A DNA stretch of 64,000 nucleotides, taken from the NCBI GenBank assembly GCA_014529385.2, contig CM043953.1:93873342-93937341 (forward strand), given 5' to 3'. The notes under the pieces are model-generated. The model saw only the letters and a program-made list of their open reading frames with translations. It did not search any database and had not been told where the DNA came from. Numbering within the stretch: the stretch's first letter is position 1; each line of letters starts with the position of its first letter. The position numbers and the translations under genes were made by a program. This document shows positions 19,411 through 29,317 of the stretch, one piece after another. The stretch is from Adiantum capillus-veneris (lineage: Eukaryota; Streptophyta; Polypodiopsida; Polypodiales; Pteridaceae).

Positions 19411-19666
19411 CCTAAAGGACTTTAATTGAGCCTAGCCACTTCTTTACTAGTCGGATTCCAGTGTAGATCGACCCAACCATCTCGTGGCTGCCTGGCCTTG
19501 ACTCTTACGGGTGAAACTCTCGGCCAACGGCCGTTTCACACTCGCCACGCAATGTCAAAGCATTTGTGATTTTTACAAGAGAGTCCCAAAAATTAAATAA
19601 AAATCAAGGGAAAGAAACCAACAAATATATATAGTGGTTGTCAAAGTCTCGTGACAGTATGCAATA

Positions 19667-20010
19667 CTAAGGCCCTTTCCAAATTAAAGAGAAGATTAAT
19701 GATGTATCCTTCATACTAAAGTTGCAACATACTTGGAAGATTCACAATGCGTTTCATGTGAGTCTCTTGAAACCTTTCAAAGGTGAGGTGTCAGTCGACA
19801 GGGAGCCTGAGGAGCAACCTAAAGTAGAAGAGATCGAGCGGCGCCGAGATTCTCGTTCCAGAGCAGATACCGGTTCACAAGGAAAGGAAAGTCAATGGTA
19901 AAGTGATTCGGCGGTTCTTAGTTAAATTCAAGAACTATTCGGCATTGGATGCAAAGTGGATGGAGGAGGAGGACTTGGCAAATACTTCACATACTGGAAC
20001 TTTACCTTGA
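19667..20010 (+). pseudogene. Ty3/gypsy integrase C-terminus and chromodomain-like end
   Basis: Reads GPFQIKEKINDVSF, then WKIHNAFHVSLLKPFKGEV, the usual block just after the integrase. After a frameshift near 19850 it continues ILVPEQIPVHKERKVNG, then VIRRFLVKFKNYSALDAKW, which has the layout of a chromodomain (a basic strand, F/WKxY, then an aromatic residue). Everything upstream in Pol is absent. Confidence 0.75.
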
Positions 20011-20640
20011 GGCTTTCGCTCTAGCTTCGACTACTCCGAGAGATTCCGGAGATCAGCCAGGTTGAATATGGTGCAGACGGGACTGCACAAGAGAGGAGTC
20101 ACTCCACTCCTTTGTCACAGGTTACCCAGATGGAATAAGATCGTTGATTTTCCTTTGGATTTCATGGGTAATAATGAGCTGATATTATTCTATTGTATAA
20201 CTTTACGAAAGAGTACTTCGAACTGGGAATTCCCAAAATGAATCTGATTTACATGTACTCTCCTATGTGAGTAGTGTCTGAGTGCATGTTTGAAAGACGA
20301 AATGACTGCAGCATTTCGGTCTTGTGAGATGGACACGATAGCAATAAGAATTAGTCAATCGAGACATCTGTGAGATCTGGGTAGATCTAGATTTGATTGC
20401 TAAACACGTTGCCGATAGATCATGATCCGATATCTCGATGGACTTTGTGTGATTTGATTTGAATGTTCATTGAATGTCGTCTTTGAATAAGTGCTGGATA
20501 TATGTTTTTCTAGTGCGTTAATGCTTAGAGTCACTGTCTCTACTGAACTAGTTCTTGGCTTATGTTTGCTTATGTTTGATTTTGCAGGCGTAATCAAGGA
20601 CAATTACACTTCCTTCAAAGAGGAGGTATGTCACAAAATG
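20011..20640 (+). mobile_element. 3' untranslated end, polypurine tract and LTR start of a gypsy element
   Basis: About 600 bp without coding features lead to CAAAGAGGAGGTA (20616-20628) and TGTCACAAAATG (20629 on), a polypurine tract and LTR start. The LTR can be followed for only a few tens of bases before minus-strand copia sequence takes over. Confidence 0.55.
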
Positions 20641-20689
20641 ATGACGTGGCATGTCCACCTAGGGAAACTGACTTCTTCTCTAGACCGTA

Positions 20690-21350
20690 AGTCAATATCC
20701 CTCGGAAAGAGAGTTGTAGCCGACCAAAAACATTCTCCTAGACTTGGGGTCAAACTTCCCTCTTTGCTCCTTCTAGACATGGACATATGCATCACTGCCA
20801 AAAATCCGAAAGTGAGAGACGTCGAGCTTCTTACCAAAATCGGATGCGAACGGAGTCGTCCTAGGAATTGAAGAGGTTGGAGATCGGTTTATGGTATGAA
20901 TTGCCATCACAACTGCCTCGGCCCATAGAGACTTTGGCAAGCCTTGATGCTCAAGCATGGTCCGTGTCATTTCAAGCACTATCCTATTCTTTCACTCCAC
21001 AACTCCATGCTCTGAAGGTGACCCAGTATTCGCAAGCTCATGCTTGATGCCATTGTCCGCACAAAACTGAATGAAAGCATTGGAGGTAAACTCCACGTCT
21101 TTGTCCGATCGAATAGTTTTCAACACTTTATTGCTCTCCTTCTCTACAAGAGAACACCAATTCTTGAGGAGGCCAAATGCCTCGTACTTGTGTTGTAGAA
21201 AGTATACCCAAGTAAAGCGGCTGAAATCATCCACCAACAACATGAAATAGAGAGCCTTGCCGAGGGAAAGAGTTTGCAAAGGTCCACAAAGATCGGTGTG
21301 AACAAACTCCAACACGGCAATGGCTCGACGTGTAGCAAGTCAAAGACCAC
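20690..21350 (-). pseudogene. Ty1/copia integrase fragment
   Basis: The minus-strand frame from about 21340 reads ATRRAIAVLEFVHTDLCGPL, then LLVDDFSRFTWVYFL, IRSDKDVEFTSNAF and the copia-specific SPSEHGVVE; a stop replaces the next codon. The next segment reads LEMTRTMLEHQGLPKSLWAE, then the conserved NRSPTSSIPRTTPF, then FGSDAYVHV. After a frameshift near 20790 the region ending GYNSLSEGY is recognisable. This covers the catalytic D and D/E region of integrase. The upstream Gag and zinc finger and the downstream RT are missing. Confidence 0.85.
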
Positions 21351-21668
21351 ACGTTCATTGGTTTACGACAAAGTTGAAGGACAAACAATGGATGATTGAA
21401 GGAGAAGATTGGGACTTCTTGAGAACAAGGCTCTCTAGACTAGAGCATGCTCTAGAAGAAAACCCCACCAGTTTGCAGGCCCATTGTTACCCATCTTGCA
21501 ACCACTTGAGTTGTCCCTCACCGCTGCAAGCACCCCCTCCCTTTTTGCAACTTCTCAAATCTCCAGGCTTGCAACGCGGGGGCAACCAAAGCCACATGGA
21601 TGAGCAGGGAGGCCGCCGGATAGTGAGCACAGCACAGCAGCAACACGATACAAGAACCCACGGTGAGG

Positions 21669-21679
21669 CTCTCTCTCTC

Positions 21680-21759
<80 letters not shown>

Positions 21760-21762
21760 TGT
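21669..21762. repeat. (CT)n(GT)n microsatellite
   Basis: CT repeats with one C interruption, then ten GT units. A second pure (CT)n tract is at 21881-21917. Confidence 0.95.
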
Positions 21763-21875
21763 ATCACAGTCCTAAATCTGGTCTTGACATGAAATCACTC
21801 CCTGGCCCCACACATCATGGCACATCTTACATTTAGCCTTAGTTTGTAACCATCCCATGTCCCTTTCCTAAAAGC

Positions 21876-21917
<42 letters not shown>

Positions 21918-21921
<4 letters not shown>

Positions 21922-22769
21922 CTTCAAATTGTGGAGGAGCTGCTTACCTGTCTGAGTGTCAGCAGAACGCGTGCGCTTGCGTGAGGCAGAAGCTGTGGAT
22001 GTAGTGTAAAGAAGGGGAGTAGGAGCCGCTCGCTTGCAGATCCTCTGGAGGGCCCAAATCATGACTTACATCAGTTCTCCTCAAGCCTCAACGAACCTAA
22101 ACCCTCCCAAAAACCCCGTTTGCGAGCAGTTGAAAGTTGGCCGAATGCACCAGCTCTAGGGTAAAGGCCCACCCAAATTTGGCGCTTAATAGGGTAGAGG
22201 CGCCAGTTGTGGTACGGCCCCGATACAGGACAAATAAGGCCCTTTTATATTACGCTTGATGACCAAAAATGCCATGAAAAAGAGAAGCCCAAACGGCTAG
22301 TTGATTTGGAATAACGTCATTCTATTGGCGAGTGCATGGGCTCAAACCTCTATGGGTGCATTTTACCTCTTTTGGCCCTGGTTGGTGTTCTTATTCATGC
22401 CAATTTTTGATACACTGGATCCCGAAAATCGCGCCGCGACTACCGGTTCTCAGACCCGACCAATCCCAAATTATTTCTCCTGAAAGCTTGTGAAAAGGCG
22501 ATTAAAATGAGCTATGGTAGAGAGAGATTCAAGCTTGGAGGAGAGAGATTCAAGCTCCACAAGTTACCCGTCCCCCTACTGGCTCCTCTACCCTATAAGG
22601 CATTAAATTTAAAACTAGAGTGCTTCGTTAGCCTGCATGACCGAAAGTGGATAACAAACTAGTGTAACAGTACAAGCCTTCAAGGCGATTGCAATTAGAG
22701 AGAGAGCTTCCCTTTGGTAGCTGCATGTGTATGGAAATGAATGGAGAGCAAGGGCACTATTGTAATTAC
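21918..22769. other. No recognised gene
   Basis: I see no conserved coding motif, terminal repeat or LTR border here; short open frames are at the level expected by chance. Confidence 0.5.
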
Positions 22770-23006
22770 TATTTTGTTCTCATCAAAGCATTGAACAAGA
22801 GTATACATTAGTAAAGAAGAACATAGAAGTGAAAGCTGAGAGAGAGAGAGAGAGAGCGTGTGTGCGCTTATTATTTGTTTTTGATAAATCTTGTTACCCT
22901 AAGTGAGTAGAAGTTACTCACACATACAAGATTGTATATACTGTTTTGTTCTCATGGAACCATTGAACAAGAGTATACATCCCTAAAGAAGAATGTAGAA
23001 ATGAAA

Positions 23007-23052
<46 letters not shown>

Positions 23053-23110
23053 TTATTTGTTTGCACAAATTTTGTTACTCTAAGTGAGTATAAGTCACTG
23101 AAACGATTTG
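22770..23110. repeat. About 170-bp duplication with different (GA)n lengths
   Basis: 22770-22935 and 22946-23110 share ttttgttctcat, cattgaacaagagtatacat, a (GA)n tract, gcttattatttgttt and ctaagtgagta in the same order. The GA tract is about 20 bp in the first copy and about 38 bp in the second. Confidence 0.8.
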
Positions 23111-25210
23111 ATGTAAAGAGTATGTTAAAAAAAGGGTTGATGTATTAAAAACGGAACTAAGCAAGCGAGAGTTGGGAATACCTTGAATGTAGCATGCAAT
23201 GACTGTGTTACTATGCAATGGACAAAACTTTTGTGGAGAAGAGGAGGAGGACTAGGTAACAACACATATCAGTGGGAGTTTTTGATGCAGGAAGAAAGGG
23301 CTATATCGGTAAGATGTTGTTCAAAGTTGCGCGTGTGGCTAACTGGTTGTCAGGAAAGTAGCGTGAAATGAATTGTTTAGCTGACTGAAGGTGGTTGGGA
23401 ACCACATTAGAGTAATTTAATTCTATAGTCTTGAGTAGGCCGAGCACGTCCGCAATCTGCACAAATAGCATACAATGGTGTTTTGTGGACCAACTAGCCA
23501 GTACGGCCATGTCGATTGTGATTTGTCGACCGAGTGTATTCCAAGTGATGTAATGTGGATGCCATGGGGTAGGTGGTTGAATTGGCCATGCAATGAACTC
23601 ACTCCATTCATGCATATAGTGTCTGAGCACCCGCTCTTGCAAATTTGGGTAAAGACAGTATTGCAACTTATACATTGCAGTCTCAAATTCTATCGCTGCT
23701 CAATCAGATCAGCTGGAGTTGGCCTACCCATTCTAAACAGAAAAATAAAAAGCATTTAAATCGAAGCAGTTGATAATTTTTCATGTCTGTCATAGTTTGA
23801 ATGGATGCTTAGTAGTTGTATGTGAAGCTGATTTTCCGTTCAATATTCTTCTTGTGTAGTCTGGAAGTAAGGGCACACAATATGCGATGTGCACTTGAGT
23901 TCTCACAAGTGGAGAATTGCACCAGCAAACATTGCAATCGATGTCTCATCTGGAGCTCAAGTACAATCAAAAGAGGCACTTCTTTGGATGAAAACTACAC
24001 CACAAACAAAGCATATGCTTAAAGGTCTAAATATCGATGCAACGTCTAGACTCCATCGGTATACTATATTGACGATATCAATCCATGATTGTGAGCACGG
24101 TAGAAATCTAGCCTTCTTCTTGATTGAAGTGCGATATCTCGCTTTTGATCTGCTGAGGTGTATCGTGACGCTTTTGGTGATGGTCCATTCAAGTCTTAAG
24201 TCGGCAGCCTCAATCTAAATGATTCAATGTGATGAGAACCTTGTGATATTTACTTACTAGTCACGTCTAAGCAACGAACAATTCAAGCGTTTGAAACAAT
24301 GTGATGTTGTGGGCTTTCGAGCTGGGAAGAGGCAATCCATAGCTGATTTCTCGAATGTCCCTTGCAAAGAATAAGTACGAAGCGTTAGAAAAGTAATAGC
24401 ACAATGTTGAAGCTTCTGAGAGTAATCTCATTATTTGTATGTGTTCTTTACTTCTTATGTTATAGAAAAAAAAAAAAGAAAACGTGCTGGTGTCCTTGCA
24501 CGGGGGAGTTTGCACAGTCCTCCCCATTTTTTATAATACGAGGGAACATGCCATTCCCACAGCAGCATGCAATTTTCAATGTGTTCTTTTTTCTGTGTCC
24601 TCAGCGTTCAAGACTAGAATGTGGCACTTCTTACTCACCGCACGCTGGAATATGTCGCCGTTGCAAATGTAGAGGAGATGTGTCCAAGTTTCTCTTGATC
24701 TGTTTGCAGTGAAACACGGTAGAGTTAGGCCATAACTAGCTGCGCCTCTGCAGAAACGAGCTGAGTAAGGTAGTCGAAGCTGGACATATTGTGAGCAAAG
24801 TATTCCTCTGGATATTCTTGTCTACCGACAGGTCAAGTTGTACCTCAGATCATCCTCCCTAAGGCGAGGAAATCTATATTCTTTGTCTGACCACGATTCA
24901 AGATATTTATGAATGACTATTTTGTTACTACAGGGGCTTTGTTCTCTAATAAGCACCTCTTCTTTGTGAGGGTCAATGGAAATCTTGTGGAATTTTTGTG
25001 ATGCGTTGCCTTATAGGGCAAGTTAAGGGTGAATGTTGATGCTTAACATCAAAGCCTCGTTAGAATATGCAATATAACATATCAAAATACTTATAATGTT
25101 TCTTACTTTCTAGGATACTTTTGTGTGAGAGTCAGATGTAAAGCTAATGCATGTATTTTAATTCCTCAAACCATTTTTCTGGTTATTAAATACTCAGTTG
25201 GGGGTTCAAG
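23111..25210. other. No recognised gene; one unexplained minus-strand open frame
   Basis: The longest open frame is on the minus strand at 23675-23301 (124 residues, rich in W, H and P early on, with KQFISRYFPDNQLATRATLN near its end). I do not recognise it and it has no promoter or repeat context. An A-rich run is at 24465-24481. None of the remaining kinase exons expected upstream of the CRK exons could be found here. Confidence 0.4.
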
Positions 25211-25754
25211 TGTTTTGATATTTCATATTTGTTGCAAACACTTGCAAAAACCTTGTCAGAGGATGATTTATTTTATCTTCGGGCCCAGTTTCTTCTTTTG
25301 GAGCCCTCAAAGAATGGTCGATTATCGCTGGAAAATTTCAAATCAGTATTCCTCAGACTTTTGACAGAGCGTTATTGTTATTTCAATTCAGCTACGATTT
25401 GCAAGTTTGGTGACTAGCTTTTTGCTTGCCATGTGTACCCACGCATTGACAAAACATGCCACAGAGGCAATGAAGGAGTCCCGAATGTTTGATATGATTG
25501 TGGTGGTATGTTCTCTACCTTTGTACGTGTGTAGTTAGTCATGATACACATAGGAGTTGTATTCTTATATGGATATATGCTTAATTCAACAGATAGATGC
25601 ATTGCAATTCAAGAATATGGACTTCGAAGAGTTTTGTGTAGGAGCCTGGAGTGTTACCCAGTTAGAGGCTCTCCAAAATTGGGAGAGGCGTGCTCGCACA
25701 GCGTATCAGATTTTTGAAAGGGAAGCTAATCGGGTGGTAGTGATTGAGGATCTA
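25211..25754 (+). pseudogene. CDPK-related kinase (CRK), three C-terminal-half exons
   Basis: Three coding pieces follow the order of the degenerate EF-hand region of plant CRK proteins. Piece 1 (about 25211-25345) reads LAKTLSEDDLFYLRAQFLLL then EPSKNGRLSLENFKS, and is followed by GT. Piece 2 (25443-25505) reads ALTKHATEAMKESRMFDMIV, followed by GTATGT. Piece 3 (25593-25754) starts after a clear AG acceptor and reads IDALQFKNMDFEEFC, then VTQLEALQNWERRARTAYQI and FEREANRVVVIEDL, followed by GTATGT. Piece 2 lacks an AG directly before it (tacccac). The kinase domain and last exon are not found, and a long (CT)n tract follows, so this is most likely a partial gene copy that kept its introns. 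Family recognition is from memory of conserved CRK blocks. Confidence 0.75.
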
Positions 25755-25804
25755 GTATGTGTGTGCGGAAATTTTAACGTGCTGCGATGCTACTAGCTTC
25801 ATAG

Positions 25805-25807
<3 letters not shown>

Positions 25808-25895
<88 letters not shown>
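25808..25895. repeat. (CT)n microsatellite
   Basis: An 88-bp, almost pure CT tract just after the last recognisable CRK exon. Confidence 0.97.
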
Positions 25896-25901
<6 letters not shown>

Positions 25902-26496
25902 ACTCAAACAGTGACCAGAGACAAACCTATAGACAAAGCTCAAAGCTGCTTACTTCTGGAACCTGCGAACTGCTTGTGGAGAAGATCGAATTGCTCTCAG
26001 GAGAAACGTAGAATGCTACTTTATTTATTTTATTCACGTGGTAGTTTTTGACGACGTAGTTGAGCGTTTCAGCACTGGGCTTTTGACGACGTAGTTTTTT
26101 TAAGAGGTTTTAAGCGTTGGCGCTAGAGCCACGTGGGCTAATGACAAGCCAAGGTTTTTGAAATGACCACTACGCTAACGAAGTAATAAAGGGGCTATTT
26201 TCCTAATGGCTCGCATTAAAATAAAATGATGTATTTAACAAGGATCTCTACCCCCGGTCCCCCTTTTCCCTTCTCTTATAAAAAAGAAAGAAAAGCAAGC
26301 ATGCAACACCTGTGATGGCGCTTCACGAGGGAGAGGAAGAGAGCCCGACTGGCCTGTGAGGGGGAGAGAGCTCTGTGGAGTTAACTCGCAGCCGAGAGAC
26401 AGGGGGGGATAGAGAGAGAGAGGGGGGGGGGGGGGGGGGCATGTAGCACAGGGCTAGGGAGAGAGACAGGTCTCTTTCGAGCTACCTCGCAAGGCT

Positions 26497-26564
<68 letters not shown>

Positions 26565-26824
26565 CATGCCAAGCCACGCATGTGAGAGCAACAATCCTTC
26601 TCCCACCCTTCCATTTTCCCCTCGATCTCTCACCCTTGCTTTTTCCACCTTCCAAGAATCCGCCATTTTATGATTTTCCCCCAGCTGGTACCCCCTACTT
26701 CTAAGTTAACTAAATATAAATTCAATCAATCCCCAAGATTCCCCCACATATCCACTTTCCACATTATGACCTGCTTATTCTCGTTACTCTACGTCACTTC
26801 CTACTTGTTCTCGTTACGTCGGAC

Positions 26825-26893
<69 letters not shown>
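25896..26893. repeat. Low-complexity cluster: G18, (GA)n and (CA)n
   Basis: A run of 18 G is at 26422-26439, (GA)n at 26499-26562 and (CA)n at 26828-26893. The sequence between them includes ttgttctcgttacgtcggacct (26806-26827), shared with the Q blocks at 33991-34830. Two copies of ttttgacgacgtagtt occur near 26044 and 26081. No gene is seen. Confidence 0.8.
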
Positions 26894-26896
<3 letters not shown>

Positions 26897-27785
26897 ATTC
26901 ATTATCGTCCTCGGAGGTCATATATGACCTATGGGACCAAGAAAACATACATCGTTGGACCTCTTACTAGAGGAGTACATGGAGAATCATGGCTAATGTG
27001 GACACAACAAAATTTGTGACATATGTCACTTAAGGGAGGGAGAAGGGGAAGATGGCTTGGGGGTTTTTGGAGCCCAGAATTCTTGATAATGGCTTTGCCG
27101 CCTCGAAGACAGCCCATTTGCCGGCTGCTCGTGCCTCTTGAACCTTTTGGAGTTCTCGTTTTTTGACTTTAAGTTGAGCAGGTGTCAAGGCTTCGCTTAT
27201 CCATATTGTGGTGCCCTTGAGGAGCCGTGCTTATTGTAGAAGTGTTATGCACGCCTCTTTAGTTTTGAAGACCAAAATGCCTTGGTTGGTGCGGTTGTCA
27301 TGGTGAACCTTCTCAATTGTTTTGGGGTCAAACTCGGTTGGGTGGATGGCTTGGTTGAGGTTCACTAGGGTTGAAGTGTAATCATCGTTCTCCCCCCACC
27401 AAGTAGAGGGCAAGCTGCCGATACAAACAGATAGTGCTAGTCCTTCCCATCGGCGACATTCTTGCATGCACTCTTCTACTTTGGAGGAGACCGCAATGGT
27501 TACTTCTTGGACTTGGGTGGCAAGTTTGGCCATGCTTGCGGTGAAGGTGTTTTCGCCTTCCTTTGCTTCGGCGAGACGGTGCTCGCTATCATCTTGCTTT
27601 TGAGACTCCAAGGAGGAGAAACGTGCCTCAAGGGCTGCAAGACGCGCCTTGAGCTCTGCGTTCTCGTCCTTGAGCTCTCGAATTTGAGAGTGGAGGCGGT
27701 CCATCGTATCCACCCGTGGGGTGGGCACGAAGAGCCGTGTCGGCTTGATTGAAGAGAGAGAGAGACTCCTCGTTGCATCGTACAC
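26894..27785 (-). pseudogene. ORF1-only LINE (L1-type) remnant
   Basis: The minus-strand frame from 27785 has a coiled coil (MDRLHSQIRELKDENAELKA and onward, about residues 28-70), then a C-terminal region with GILVFKTKEACITLL, the end of an RRM-like fold. After a stop near 27229 the same frame continues ARLLKGTTIWISEALTPAQL, then KKRELQKVQEARAAGKW, the pattern of L1-type ORF1 C-terminal domains, which bind RNA. The frame is followed within about 150 bp by a 3' end (GACCT, then GACGATAAT at about 26904) like that of the LINE at 28631. No ORF2 lies between. Confidence 0.65.
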
Positions 27786-28194
27786 AGGTTGTCTTTCCCC
27801 TTTGTGACCAAAGCACTGATTTTTTTTTCTTTGTGGGAAGAGTCGCTTAGATTAGGTTAGGGTAATGAGAATCGGGTAATATGAAACAGCGTTTTTTGCA
27901 GGGACCGTGGACGGCGGCTGTGGGCTAGACTGGATGAGCGCGCAGGGGGGAGATGGTTGGGCTGGATGAGCACGAGGAAGGGGCGGCGGCGGCGACTAGT
28001 GGGCTAGACGGAGGCAGAGGCAGTGCAACTTGAGGTCACGCGGAGACAGAATCTGCAGCGTGCATGAGGCAGCTTGACCTGAGGCAACGTTGGTTTGGCG
28101 AAGGGTAGAAGGGGCAGAACTAGTTGTGTGTGACCTCCCGCAGGGCTGCCTCTCGCCCCACGGAGGCCAGCGGTGTCAAGGCTAGGGCTTCTCC

Positions 28195-28197
<3 letters not shown>
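27786..28197. other. No recognised gene
   Basis: G-rich, with repeated gggctaga and gatgagcg motifs (27920-28010), without coding features or repeat borders. Confidence 0.5.
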
Positions 28198-28290
<93 letters not shown>

Positions 28291-28566
28291 TAGGCATGCC
28301 CGTTCTATTCTGCCTGCAGCCCGAGATGCACATGTCTAGCATGCTCTTGAGCTCGATGCACATAGCTATAGTCGATCACTCTCCCACAGTGCTCGCCCCC
28401 TTACTCCCAATTTGAGCACCACATGGTCTCCCTGGCCAACACCCTACCCACCCTGCCTACACCACCTTTTCCCTCTCTCGCATGTTCGCATAGCAACTTG
28501 ATCCGAAGCGACCATATATATAAGAGCAAGAAGTCAGCAAGCAGTTGCCCACTGACCTCGCAGAGT

Positions 28567-28625
<59 letters not shown>

Positions 28626-28839
28626 TAGATTTTATTATCGTCCTCAAAGGTCAAATATGACCTATGGGACCAAAGTTACATGTGATGTAGTATGTGTATG
28701 GCTGATGAGTGACTCTCGATGCTCCAAATTTGTAGTGATGAGAGTCGCAATGGAGAGCCCACACTTTGGCTGGGAGAGGAAAGTGTGTAGGTCTAAGTTA
28801 TGGCTGAAAATGTGAGAGAAGCAAGTTCGGATGTGATCA

Positions 28840-29317
28840 AAAGCTGAGCACTCTAGTAGTGTGTGGTACTCAGACTCTCAAACTTGCAGTGAGCATAATG
28901 TGCACAATCGATTTGACTCTTCTCCATTGCCCCAACGCCCTATCTCACATCGAAGGAAATGGGAGCTAAGCCGAATTGCTGCGATAGTGCGTATCGCGAA
29001 CAAGGGAATAGGCTCGCGAACAAGGGAATAGGCTCAAGCATGTAAGTGTGAGTACGGTTTCCTCTCTCAGCGAAGAACATGGTTTTGTAGTTGGGGGCAA
29101 TATAGGTGGTGTAATGTATGAAGCGTGACCCACCGGATTTCTCCCAAGCCGTAATACATTGGCGTTGTAGAAAAGCTTCATTCACTTGAGAGTCAATTGA
29201 AGCATCATGTAGCAAGTGTAATGCATCCCATCTCCCAAACCACTTCTTTATGTCTTGCATCCATCCCGTGCTCAAGATCTTGCTTTTATGCGTCTTTTGA
29301 ACTTTTTTGCTTGCTTC
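28840..29317 (-). pseudogene. LINE ORF2 C-terminal region after a premature stop
   Basis: In the same frame as ORF2, after a TAG, the protein continues STGWMQDIKKWFGRWDALHL to about 29040. There a 20-bp tandem duplication (gcgaacaagggaataggctc twice, about 28996-29035) shifts the frame. In the shifted frame a CX2C then HX4C pattern appears (CTLCSLQV and HTLLECS), as in the C-terminal knuckle of plant L1 ORF2 proteins. Confidence 0.65.

Larger units (their letters stand above)
17975..19540 (-). repeat. Dispersed repeat H, minus-strand copy
   Basis: The inverted counterpart of 3346-4875. On the minus strand it starts TGTGAAACGGCC at 19540. It contains three successive roughly 200-bp sub-units, the first two each with a hairpin at the start and a telobox at the end; the plus copy has fewer sub-units. 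No coding region was recognised. A MITE (19265-19410) interrupts it near its start. Confidence 0.7.

Noticed and set aside
23301-23675. A 124-residue minus-strand protein
   Set aside because: No recognised domain, no paralogue in the window and no gene context; kept only as an unexplained open frame.
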